DNA from: JAFDVL01 sp043736395
GTDB taxonomy: Bacteria; Acidobacteriota; Blastocatellia; RBC074
Assembly: GCA_043736395.1 (NCBI GenBank)
Contig: JAYTCQ010000182.1
Span: 1-12,591 of the forward strand
Length of the DNA: 12,591 bases
Direction: 5' to 3'
Part shown: positions 6,961 through 12,591 of the stretch, piece by piece
Layout of the letters: each line of letters starts with the position of its first letter
Numbering within the stretch: the first letter of the stretch is position 1
Notes under the pieces: generated by a model
Told to the model about the DNA's origin: nothing
Databases searched by the model: none
Seen by the model: the letters and a program-made list of their open reading frames with translations, nothing else
Program-made: the position numbers and the translations under genes

Positions 6961-7114
6961 CTAGAGCGCGAGCGTCCCGCTTGCCCCGTTTGCGAGCGAA
7001 GCAATGCAAACGCAGTGGTGAGGAAATACGCTAAAGATAAAGTGAGCCGCTCGCCACGCGTGCGTGAGCGGCGTTGCATGCGCTCGCGGGGCAATCGGGA
7101 CGCTCGCGCTCCAG
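6961..7114. repeat. MITE-like or REP-like long inverted-repeat element
   Basis: The left arm (6961-6988) and right arm (7087-7114) are reverse complements at about 26 of 28 positions; both contain GAGCGCGAGCGTCCCG and TTGCCCCG. Pairing continues inward with small gaps (GCGAGCG...ATGCAAACGC, 6991-7013, against GCGTTGCATGCGCTCG, 7071-7086). A third stem, CCGCTC/GAGCGG (7047-7052/7066-7071), sits in the interior. The whole can fold as one long hairpin, contains no ORF, and is much richer in G+C than the flanking DNA. No clear target duplication is visible. It probably belongs to a dispersed, non-autonomous repeat family and may also end transcription of the BON gene. Confidence 0.8.
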
Positions 7115-7129
7115 TCTAAGCACCTGAAG

Positions 7130-7816
7130 TTATTTTTGGTCTGATCGGCTGAGTACTTTCAATTGGTTGTTGACCCGTGACACCTGGGGAAAGTTTCCGA
7201 TGATTTGTTCAATCTGTGACCGAACTTGATCATTGGCAACAGTTCCTTGAAGAATCACAATTTTATTTTTTACTTTAATTGAAATTTTGGGGTTGTTGAG
7301 ATCAACCATCGTCGAGATTTTTTCCTGTAAATTGGCTTCCAGTTCAAAATCCTCAACCTTAATAGGAAATGTTGAAGGGAATGCTTCCTGATCATTTCTG
7401 TTGGCAGCAGGAAGAATAGTTAGATGATTTGTAATGCCGTTCACACCAGGCGTTTGCAGCACTAATTGTCCGGCTAAATCTTTATCAATTTGGGTGGGGA
7501 CTTCGCCGTCGATATTGACGGTTCCGTCTTTGCATTCAACGCCTATACTATAACCGTGTAGTCGCTTGGATTGACCAAGAACTGATTTAATCCGACCCAT
7601 TAAAGCAATGTCAGATTTATAATTCTCTGACTTGCTGGCATTTGTCAGACGAGTATTCAATTGATCAATCAGTGGTTGCGTTCTATTCACGGATAAGAAG
7701 TAATATGTGACAAGAAAAAACAGGACGAGAGATAAGGCGGAAGCAAGGATGCGTAGGGCTATATTAATTCTGTTCTCACCGGGCTTGCGCATCAGCAATA
7801 AAAGCAATTTCGACAT
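7130..7816 (-). CDS. Membrane-anchored protein with two BON domains
   Basis: The 228-residue product starts at ATG 7816-7814; an upstream in-frame TTG at 7822 would add two residues and is less likely. A basic N-terminus is followed by one transmembrane segment (about 18-40, ILASALSLVLFFLVTYYFL), then a linker and two BON modules. BON1 spans about 68-136 with the typical GTVNIDGEVPTQIDKDLAGQLVLQTPGVNGITNHL pattern in shorter form; BON2 spans about 158-223 with VILQGTV and V..VNNQL. BON domains are known for contact with membranes or phospholipids and for osmotic-stress proteins such as OsmY. The topology implies that the BON pair lies outside the cytoplasmic membrane. It is divergent from the histidine kinase gene, sharing a 280-base regulatory region, so co-regulation or functional coupling is plausible but unproven. 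Confidence 0.87.
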   Translation of the reverse strand: MSKLLLLLMRKPGENRINIALRILASALSLVLFFLVTYYFLSVNRTQPLIDQLNTRLTNASKSENYKSDIALMGRIKSVLGQSKRLHGYSIGVECKDGTVNIDGEVPTQIDKDLAGQLVLQTPGVNGITNHLTILPAANRNDQEAFPSTFPIKVEDFELEANLQEKISTMVDLNNPKISIKVKNKIVILQGTVANDQVRSQIEQIIGNFPQVSRVNNQLKVLSRSDQK

Positions 7817-7888
7817 AAGCAATTAGAAATTTTGAATTCACTTACAGAGGTTTAGACATAACATGTAAGGGTTTCAATATTTGACAAT

Positions 7889-7912
7889 TATGATAGGAAA
7901 GTACCTATCATA
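7889..7912. promoter_or_regulatory. Perfect 9-bp inverted repeat (TATGATAGG / CCTATCATA), likely operator
   Basis: Arms at 7889-7897 and 7904-7912 are perfect reverse complements with a six-base spacer. The repeat sits in the spacer and -10 of the candidate kinase promoter and immediately upstream of the candidate BON promoter, ideal for one dimeric regulator acting on both genes. It lacks a T-run, so it is not a typical terminator. Confidence 0.6.
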
Positions 7913-7925
7913 TTCTTTAGCTTTG

Positions 7926-8003
7926 CCGGCTGGAATAATACTTCTTTTGGAGAATTATTAGGTATTACCATTTTATGCAAGTGCGGTGAAAAATACCAGC
8001 CGG
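7926..8003 (+). promoter_or_regulatory. Long-range inverted repeat in the kinase leader
   Basis: CCGGCTGG (7926-7933) is the exact reverse complement of CCAGCCGG (7996-8003), with partial pairing continuing inward. In the kinase message this would form an 8-bp stem closing a ~62-base A+U-rich loop. Its role is unknown. Confidence 0.4.
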
Positions 8004-8096
8004 AAGATGGAATTTTAAGCGATTCATTTTTTGACTAAAATTCAGCGGGCAGGTACTATCAAGCATCAAGGTAACGTTCCCCTCATTATTTGAAGC

Positions 8097-9623
8097 ATGA
8101 AACTGACCTACTCAATTCCAATTCGAGCCAAGTTGGTCTTGATCATCCTCGTCTTTGCTCTTCTCCCCATGTTTGTGTTGACGCTGGTTTGGTACAACAC
8201 TTCGGTGGGCAGTGTTTCGACGTTGGTCAGAAATTCTTTAGATATTCGAGCCAGAGAAATAAGCGATCAGATTACGAGGCTTAGTAAGGGGCAACCGACA
8301 GAAATTAAAAGTGAGTTATTAGAGCGAGCCGTTGGGCCGAGGACTGTAGCAGTGACAAAAAATTCAATGCCGCTTGATGAGCAGGCAGTGCTTTCGCAGC
8401 GTGAAATATTGATCCTTGATACCAATGAACTTGTATTGTATGCCGGACATCGGAGCTGGGAAGGTCAATCAGTCAAGGCTGTCGCACCGGAAAATTTGGT
8501 AGATATTCTCAATAAAATGATGCGCGGCAGCGACGACCAGCAAGGATTCCTGACCCTGGTTCGCAAGGAAACGGCGGATCGCTTTTTATGGGATAATCAG
8601 TACTGGAGAATTCGATATTTTAAGCACTCTGGCGCAAAGGCTTTATCTATTTTCGTCATTGAAAAAGACACGGGAAGAGAGCAGCTTGATCTAGCAGCTT
8701 TCAGTATGCTCGGAATAACAATCGTGTTGACGATTGTCGCTCTGCTTTTAGTGTATCTCATAATCAGCGGCATCACAGATTCAATTCGCATCGTCACGCG
8801 CGGGGCGAAGGCGATCAGCGCTGGAAAATTGGATACGGTGCTGGTGGTGAAAAGCAATGACGAAACGCGGGTTTTGGCTGATACCTTTAATCGAATGGCC
8901 GGAAGATTACGAGATATGATTGCGCGTGAAAGTGAACTGAAACAATTTGAGTCCTTCAACCGACTATCGGCAGTACTCACGCATGATTTAAAAAATGCGA
9001 TTCTTTCGCTGTCATTTCTGGTGACGAACATGGAGCGCAAATTTGACCGCGAAGGATTTAAAGAATCCGCTATGCGAACACTGGCAGATTCGGTGGGGAA
9101 TTTAAGAAATCTGGTTACGAAATTAGCGGATCCACGTTCGGAATTAAGCGAAGAGCGCCGGAACGAAAACCTGACGCGATTGACTGAAAATGTTTTGGCG
9201 CGCAGCTCTGTGCAATCCGGCGAAAGATACCAGATCACCACAAAGTGGAACGAAAACGTCAGCGCTGTCGTTAATGCCTCAGCGATTGAGCGCGTGGTTG
9301 AAAATTTAATTATCAATGCTATTGAAGCGATGCCTGAGGGCGGAAAACTTCATATTGCCACATCAAAGGAAAGTGCGCAGGCGATAATTAGTATCAAGGA
9401 CAGTGGCAAAGGGATGACTCCGGAATTCATTAAAGATCGCTTGTTTCATGCGTTCGCGACGACAAAGCAGAAAGGAATCGGCTTAGGTCTTTTTTCCTGT
9501 CGTGACATTATCGAACAACACGGTGGAACCATCGAAGTAGAAAGCCAGCAGGATGTCGGCACGGAGTTTCGCATTGTCTTACCTGCTGAAGAAAGACTTT
9601 CTCGTCCGGCAGGACAAAATTGA
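8097..9623 (+). CDS. Membrane sensor histidine kinase with HAMP domain, PrsK-like kinase core
   Basis: The 508-residue product has TM1 (about 12-33), an extracytoplasmic sensor region (about 34-196, no recognised family) and TM2 (about 200-224). A HAMP domain follows (about 225-278), then a dimerisation helix with phospho-accepting His296 in THDLKN and a typical ATPase domain: N box with N403 and N407, G1 box DSGKG at 435-439, and G2 box GIGLG at 460-464. All catalytic motifs are intact. The stretch FNRLSAVLTHDLKN and the helix after it resemble the PrsK kinases of PEP-CTERM/exosortase loci, although PrsK usually has more membrane segments. It should autophosphorylate and pass phosphate to the regulator encoded 12 bases downstream. 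No strong Shine-Dalgarno precedes ATG8097. Confidence 0.93.
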   Translation: MKLTYSIPIRAKLVLIILVFALLPMFVLTLVWYNTSVGSVSTLVRNSLDIRAREISDQITRLSKGQPTEIKSELLERAVGPRTVAVTKNSMPLDEQAVLSQREILILDTNELVLYAGHRSWEGQSVKAVAPENLVDILNKMMRGSDDQQGFLTLVRKETADRFLWDNQYWRIRYFKHSGAKALSIFVIEKDTGREQLDLAAFSMLGITIVLTIVALLLVYLIISGITDSIRIVTRGAKAISAGKLDTVLVVKSNDETRVLADTFNRMAGRLRDMIARESELKQFESFNRLSAVLTHDLKNAILSLSFLVTNMERKFDREGFKESAMRTLADSVGNLRNLVTKLADPRSELSEERRNENLTRLTENVLARSSVQSGERYQITTKWNENVSAVVNASAIERVVENLIINAIEAMPEGGKLHIATSKESAQAIISIKDSGKGMTPEFIKDRLFHAFATTKQKGIGLGLFSCRDIIEQHGGTIEVESQQDVGTEFRIVLPAEERLSRPAGQN

Positions 9624-9635
9624 TTTGATTGATTT

Positions 9636-11117
9636 ATGGCTGAAGAAGAAAAACAAACGGTCTTAATCGTAGATGATCACGAAGGAATTCGGGATCAACT
9701 CTATTGGGCGTTGGAAGATCAATATCGGGTATTGCAAGCCGCTTCCCGTGCGGAAGCTTTGGCGCATCTCGAAGCCGAAAATATTGACGTTGTCCTGTGC
9801 GATTTGCATTTGCCACCACTCGTCAACGAAATCACGGAAGGCATGGCGGTGCTCGAAGCAGCGCGGAATTTTAATCCGCCGTTACCCGTAATTATTTTGA
9901 CGGGCAGCAAAGAAAAAGCCATTTCAGTGCAAGTCACGGCACGTGGCGCGTACGGCTTTTTTCAGAAAGATGATTTTTCTCTTGATGAAGTGGCGATTAT
10001 TGTTCGCCAAGCTGCGGATAAGATCAGGCTGGCGCGGGAAAATTTCACGCTGGAGCAGGAAAACGCCAATCTTCGTCAGCAAATGGCGGGAGGTTTTGAA
10101 GAGGTTGTCGGCTCGAATTCTAAATTACAAGCCATCTTTGCGCAGGCCAGAGAAGTCGCTTCGACCAGTGCGACAGTCTTGATTACCGGCGAATCAGGCA
10201 CTGGAAAAGAAGTTCTTGCGCGTGCCGTCCATCGTGCCAGTCCAAGAGCAAGCAAGCCATTCGTAGCCTGTTCCATTGCGGCTCTGCCCGAAAATCTAAT
10301 TGAATCGGAATTATTCGGACACGAAAAAGGAGCCTTCACCGGAGCCGCGACCCGACGGCAGGGGCGGTTCGAACTCGCCCATCAGGGAACGTTATTTCTG
10401 GATGAAATTGGGGAACTTTCACCTTCGATGCAAGTTAAATTGCTGCGGGTTTTACAGGAAAGACAATTCGAACGACTTGGCGGAAAAGATTTGCTGAGTG
10501 TGGATATTCGCGTGATTACCGCCACAAATCGCAATCTCGAAGATATGGTGAATCAGGGAACGTTTCGCGCAGATTTATATTACCGCTTGAACGTAGTGAG
10601 TTTGGAATTACCGCCTTTGCGTGAACGCCGTGATGATATTCCTTTATTGGCGGCGCATTTTGCCCGCAAAGCCGCACAAAAGCATGACCGACCAATCCCC
10701 GGATTTACGAATGCGATGATTGATGCCTTGTCCGCCGGAGCGTGGCAGGGCAACATTCGAGAACTCGAAAATGTAATTGAAAGGTGCGTTGTGATTAGTT
10801 CTGCCGCGACCTTGGATGCCGATGTGTTGCCAGAAAAATATCGTGTCGTCAGCGCGCGCGTGTTGGCAGAACAGAATGGAACTACAGAAATTATTTCGCC
10901 GGTCGTGCAACTGGCGGCAAGTTCAAACGGCGATCTGAAAACATTATTTCATCAGGAAGATTTTTCATTTGATCACGCGATTACAAATTACAAACGCCAG
11001 TTGGTGCAAACCGCTTTGCGCGAATGTAACGGGTCACGCTCCGAAGCCGCCCAACGACTTCACATCAGCCGCCAATATCTGCATAAATTGATTAATGAAT
11101 TAGGTGTGTTGGATTAA
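9636..11117 (+). CDS. Sigma-54-dependent response regulator, PrsR-like (receiver / AAA+ / Fis-type HTH)
   Basis: The 493-residue product has a receiver domain (about 7-125): acidic pair D13-D14, phospho-acceptor D56 (CDLHLPP), T89 and K111. A linker helix leads to the AAA+ domain (about 155-385): Walker A GESGTGKE (185-192), the sigma-54-contacting GAFTGA loop (232-237), Walker B LFLDE (253-257) and the arginine-rich RADLYYRL/LPPLRER region. A Fis-type helix-turn-helix closes the protein (about 446-492). All are intact, so it should drive ATP-dependent open-complex formation at sigma-54 promoters when phosphorylated. The receiver features GIRDQLYWAL, DLHLPP...TEGMAVLE and GAYGFFQKD match the PrsR subgroup, which controls exopolysaccharide and PEP-CTERM genes in other bacteria. 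It forms an operon with the kinase. No clear Shine-Dalgarno lies in the 12-base gap, so translational coupling is possible. Confidence 0.95.
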   Translation: MAEEEKQTVLIVDDHEGIRDQLYWALEDQYRVLQAASRAEALAHLEAENIDVVLCDLHLPPLVNEITEGMAVLEAARNFNPPLPVIILTGSKEKAISVQVTARGAYGFFQKDDFSLDEVAIIVRQAADKIRLARENFTLEQENANLRQQMAGGFEEVVGSNSKLQAIFAQAREVASTSATVLITGESGTGKEVLARAVHRASPRASKPFVACSIAALPENLIESELFGHEKGAFTGAATRRQGRFELAHQGTLFLDEIGELSPSMQVKLLRVLQERQFERLGGKDLLSVDIRVITATNRNLEDMVNQGTFRADLYYRLNVVSLELPPLRERRDDIPLLAAHFARKAAQKHDRPIPGFTNAMIDALSAGAWQGNIRELENVIERCVVISSAATLDADVLPEKYRVVSARVLAEQNGTTEIISPVVQLAASSNGDLKTLFHQEDFSFDHAITNYKRQLVQTALRECNGSRSEAAQRLHISRQYLHKLINELGVLD

Positions 11118-11119
11118 GT

Positions 11120-11184
11120 GAAACGCAGAAGTCGGAAGGAAGAATCGAATCGCCTGGCATTCCTTGTTCCGACTTCCTAGTTTC
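11120..11184. terminator. Long imperfect hairpin between convergent genes, probable bidirectional terminator
   Basis: Just after the regulator stop, GAAAC (11120-11124) pairs with GTTTC (11180-11184). After a 3-base internal loop, GAAGTCGGAA (11128-11137) pairs perfectly with TTCCGACTTC (11167-11176). Further GGAA/TTCC pairing is possible inside. It overlaps the stop codon of the convergent lipoprotein gene. There is no clean U-run on either side, so a classic intrinsic terminator is not certain, and its length also fits a REP-like palindrome. Confidence 0.55.
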
Positions 11185-11833
11185 ATTTAACGCTGATCGC
11201 CGCCGCTGTACCCGGATTTTTATTAGTATTTTGCTTGGCAGCGTTAGTTGAGCGACCTGCATTTAATTCCATATCTACCATTTGAATCACCTGACGAATC
11301 GCAAATGCATGTTCCTGCGGAATGGGGAGTCCTTCTTTCATAGCCTTGTCTGTAACGAGCATCGCTTCTGCATAAGAATCACGTAGTTTTAATGATTTAT
11401 TATTCAATTGCGTAATGGATTCCTTGAACGAATGAAGCGCATCCAATTCCTTTTCGCGGAGGTTCACGACATCATTTGGACTTTCAGCTGAAAGCAAGTT
11501 TATAGAGGATTTGCGCCAGGTTTCCAGTAACTTTTTAGAACGATCAATCCCGTCAATTAATTCGGCTTCCGTGAGAACGATGACGCTGTCAATAGCCGCA
11601 ATCGAAGCCCACCGGGCATCGCTCAGCTTTCCGTCTTTTTTCAACTGACCAAAATTCTCGTAGACACGATTCCAGCTGGTATACGCCATTTCATTGACGT
11701 TGATTGCCAGTCGGAGCCGCGTTTCAGCATCGTTATAATTAATTTTTTGTGAAGTCTGCTTTGTTTGTTGAGGGCAAGCCAGCAAGAGAAGAGTGCAGCA
11801 AAGAAATGAAACAGTAGAAATAATTCGTAGCAT
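11183..11833 (-). CDS. Predicted lipoprotein, helical, unknown function
   Basis: The 216-residue product has a lipoprotein signal: LLLLAC with the acylated cysteine at residue 20. The mature part looks almost entirely alpha-helical, with charged heptad-like stretches (about 34-185: NDAETRLRLAINVNEMAY, EAELIDGIDRSKKLLETW, REKELDALHSFKESI), and ends in an Asn/Thr/Ala-rich tail. No cysteine other than those in the signal region is seen, and there is no catalytic motif. I do not recognise a family; a periplasm-facing coiled-coil or helical-bundle lipoprotein is the most that can be said. The start is supported by the signal sequence; the upstream GATGG is a weak ribosome site. It is convergent with the two-component operon and has its own candidate promoter about 150 bases upstream. 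Confidence 0.8.
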   Translation of the reverse strand: MLRIISTVSFLCCTLLLLACPQQTKQTSQKINYNDAETRLRLAINVNEMAYTSWNRVYENFGQLKKDGKLSDARWASIAAIDSVIVLTEAELIDGIDRSKKLLETWRKSSINLLSAESPNDVVNLREKELDALHSFKESITQLNNKSLKLRDSYAEAMLVTDKAMKEGLPIPQEHAFAIRQVIQMVDMELNAGRSTNAAKQNTNKNPGTAAAISVK

Positions 11834-11980
11834 ACATTAACCATCAAGGGGCAAAGATTTAGCGAACGCAGGCTCACACGAGCATAAAAATAAAGCAGGG
11901 GTTGATCAGAAAGGGGCGGAGCGGTATGAAATCTAAGCGGCGGATGGTTGGGACCGGAGTGAACCGCTTGAGTCGTGAGG

Positions 11981-12009
11981 ATTATAAGTAGAATCGTCGC
12001 TGCGAGCAA
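11981..12009 (-). promoter_or_regulatory. Promoter of the helical lipoprotein gene
   Basis: On the minus strand TTGCTC (12009-12004) is followed after exactly 17 bases by a perfect TATAAT (11986-11981). Transcription would start near 11974, giving a leader of about 140 bases. The -35 matches only its TTG half. Confidence 0.5.
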
Positions 12010-12142
12010 GAAAAATGATTATGGCGTAGAGTGAGCAGGATATAGAACGAGTTTGTTTACTGAATGGATGGCGGGCTACCGAGATTTAGCAGAATTCGGA
12101 TACCCTTACTAAAAAGAACGTAAAATTGAAGGATTTATTTTT

Positions 12143-12146
12143 GGAG
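12143..12146 (+). promoter_or_regulatory. Ribosome binding site deciding the TTG start of the TPR gene
   Basis: GGAG lies four bases before TTG12151. An in-frame TGA at 12127-12129 excludes a longer N-terminus, and the next in-frame ATG is about 50 codons downstream, inside the TPR repeats. Confidence 0.4.
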
Positions 12147-12150
12147 CATC

Positions 12151-12513
12151 TTGGATATTGAATTACACAATTATGCAACCGCCCCTCTTGGAACGCTAAT
12201 CAGACTAGCTTTTAAGCTAGAAAAAGAAGGTAACCTTGTCGAGGCCGCCAATTGCCTGCGCTGCATCGTTAAGCGTGAACCAAAGCCTAGTGCTTTGATG
12301 TTGTTAGGAGGGGTACTCTTAGAATTAGAGAAGCCGGAAGAAGCTGAAGAGTGTTTTCTTTCAGCAAATGCCTTTGATCCAAATTTGCTCTTTTCGATTA
12401 AATCTTTAGGATTTATCTATTTTAAAAGGAGAGAGTATGAGAAATCAAAAGAGTATTTTATCCGATCTCTAGAAATTGAAGAAAGTCCTGGTACCATTAG
12501 TGTCCGGTTATAA
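12151..12513 (+). CDS. TPR-repeat protein, apparently truncated by a small palindromic insertion
   Basis: The visible reading frame gives 120 residues from a TTG start. It shows tandem tetratricopeptide units: about 12-44 (LIRLAFKLEKEGNLVEAANCLRCIV), 48-79 (ALMLLGGVLLELEKPEEAEECFLSA) and 82-113 (SIKSLGFIYFKRREYEKSKEYFIRS), each with the small/large hydrophobic spacing of TPR helices. TPR arrays bind partner proteins; no specific partner can be named. The frame ends abruptly in TISVRL from sequence lying in a palindromic element. Removing 83 bases between two TCCTG copies (12486-12490 and 12569-12573) joins the frame to downstream sequence as EESPEVVDLM, a natural TPR continuation open to the window edge. 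The gene is therefore probably an interrupted longer TPR gene. Confidence 0.65.
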   Translation: MDIELHNYATAPLGTLIRLAFKLEKEGNLVEAANCLRCIVKREPKPSALMLLGGVLLELEKPEEAEECFLSANAFDPNLLFSIKSLGFIYFKRREYEKSKEYFIRSLEIEESPGTISVRL

Positions 12514-12573
12514 GTCCAATAAGTTCAACTGCTTAGAAAGTGAAGGTATCGGAATCTGTAACGGACACTCCTG
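12491..12573. mobile_element. Small palindromic (MITE-like) insertion with AGTGTCCG inverted ends
   Basis: AGTGTCCG (12499-12506) and CGGACACT (12562-12569) are perfect inverted repeats about 70 bases apart. Weaker pairing continues inward (TCCAATAAGTTCA against the complement of TGAAGGTATCGGA), so most of the stretch is palindromic. There is no ORF. TCCTG occurs at 12486-12490 and again at 12569-12573, a possible 5-base target duplication, although the left inverted repeat then begins 8 bases inside the element, so the exact left edge is uncertain. It supplies the stop codon that ends the TPR frame. Confidence 0.55.
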
Positions 12574-12591
12574 AAGTAGTTGATTTAATGA

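Larger units (their letters stand above)
6735..7129. other. 395-base intergenic region upstream of the DUF1592/DUF1552 cluster
   Basis: No gene is seen here. The part next to the DUF1592-type gene (about 6735-6840) carries a Shine-Dalgarno, two palindromes and a promoter-like sequence. Bases 6841-6960 are plain A+T-rich sequence in which I see nothing. Bases 6961-7114 form a large G+C-rich inverted-repeat element ending 16 bases from the BON gene's stop codon. Confidence 0.7.
7817..8096. promoter_or_regulatory. Divergent regulatory region between the BON gene and the kinase operon
   Basis: The region is A+T-rich and non-coding. On the plus strand TTGACA (7881-7886, perfect -35) is followed after 19 bases by TATCAT (7906-7911, 5/6 to the -10), a candidate kinase promoter with slightly long spacing. 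On the minus strand TTGTCA, 18 bases, TGTTAT is a candidate BON promoter. The two overlap near 7881-7887. A long kinase leader of about 175 bases would follow. No sigma-54 element (GG-N10-GC) was found. Confidence 0.45.
11834..12150. other. 317-base intergenic region between divergent lipoprotein and TPR genes
   Basis: No convincing gene lies here. A minus-strand frame with a hydrophobic start (12009 downward) overlaps the lipoprotein signal sequence in another frame and looks spurious. The region contains a good minus-strand promoter for the lipoprotein and, near its right end, TAAAAT (12121-12126) as a weak -10 candidate for the TPR gene without a matching -35. I see nothing else. Confidence 0.5.

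Noticed and set aside
7817..8096. Search for a sigma-54 promoter for the kinase operon
   Set aside because: Several GG dinucleotides were checked on both strands; none has GC at the required spacing, so autoregulation through sigma-54 is not supported.
8597..9316. 239-residue minus-strand frame inside the kinase gene
   Set aside because: It is the complement of the HAMP, H-box and N-box coding sequence; Ser/Arg-rich without recognisable features.
11641..12009. 122-residue minus-strand frame with hydrophobic start
   Set aside because: It starts at TTG inside the -35 of a good promoter and overlaps the lipoprotein start in another frame; the apparent signal sequence is probably due to A+T-rich DNA.
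1..12591. CRISPR arrays, tRNA/rRNA genes, prophage or defence genes
   Set aside because: No regularly spaced repeat-spacer pattern, no tRNA-like cloverleaf with a TTCGA arm and acceptor pairing, and no integrase, transposase or nuclease coding sequence was seen.

Overview
The window (about 48% G+C by eye) suggests a Gram-negative, LPS-type environmental bacterium, most likely an acidobacterium of the Blastocatellia/Pyrinomonadaceae kind. The reasons are a KDO-activating enzyme (KdsB), several predicted lipoproteins, a Planctomycetes/Verrucomicrobia/Acidobacteria-type pair of DUF1592-series cytochrome and DUF1552 proteins, and short repeats of kinds that accumulate in such genomes. The taxon is an inference; no rRNA or marker gene is present.

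Layout. Position 1-410 (minus) is the N-terminal part of an exported protein with a penicillin-binding transpeptidase fold whose active-site positions look lost. kdsB (560-1327, plus) is divergent from it. A minus-strand cluster then runs 6734->1376: a 1154-residue DUF1587/1595/1592/1588/1585 protein with two CxxCH haem motifs, a Tat-exported DUF1552 protein 9 bases downstream, and a small low-G+C lipoprotein. The 395-base gap upstream of it holds a likely promoter, palindromes and a ~155-bp inverted-repeat element. Next is a minus-strand membrane-anchored double-BON protein (7130-7816). It is divergent from a plus-strand two-component operon: a membrane histidine kinase (8097-9623) and a sigma-54-activating response regulator (9636-11117), both resembling the PrsK/PrsR pair of exopolysaccharide/PEP-CTERM systems. 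A long hairpin separates this operon from a convergent lipoprotein gene (11183-11833). At the right edge a TPR gene appears to be cut short by a small palindromic insertion.

How the genes fit together. Most products act in or on the envelope: KDO activation for LPS, exported cytochrome and DUF1552 proteins, a BON protein, three signal-peptide or lipoprotein products and a membrane sensor kinase. The kinase and regulator form a complete signalling unit, but no obvious sigma-54 promoter (GG-N10-GC) was seen here, so its targets are probably elsewhere. The most unusual content is repeat-derived sequence inside or beside genes: heptanucleotide repeats inside the DUF1592-type gene, the inverted-repeat element at 6961-7114, and the palindromic insertion in the TPR gene.
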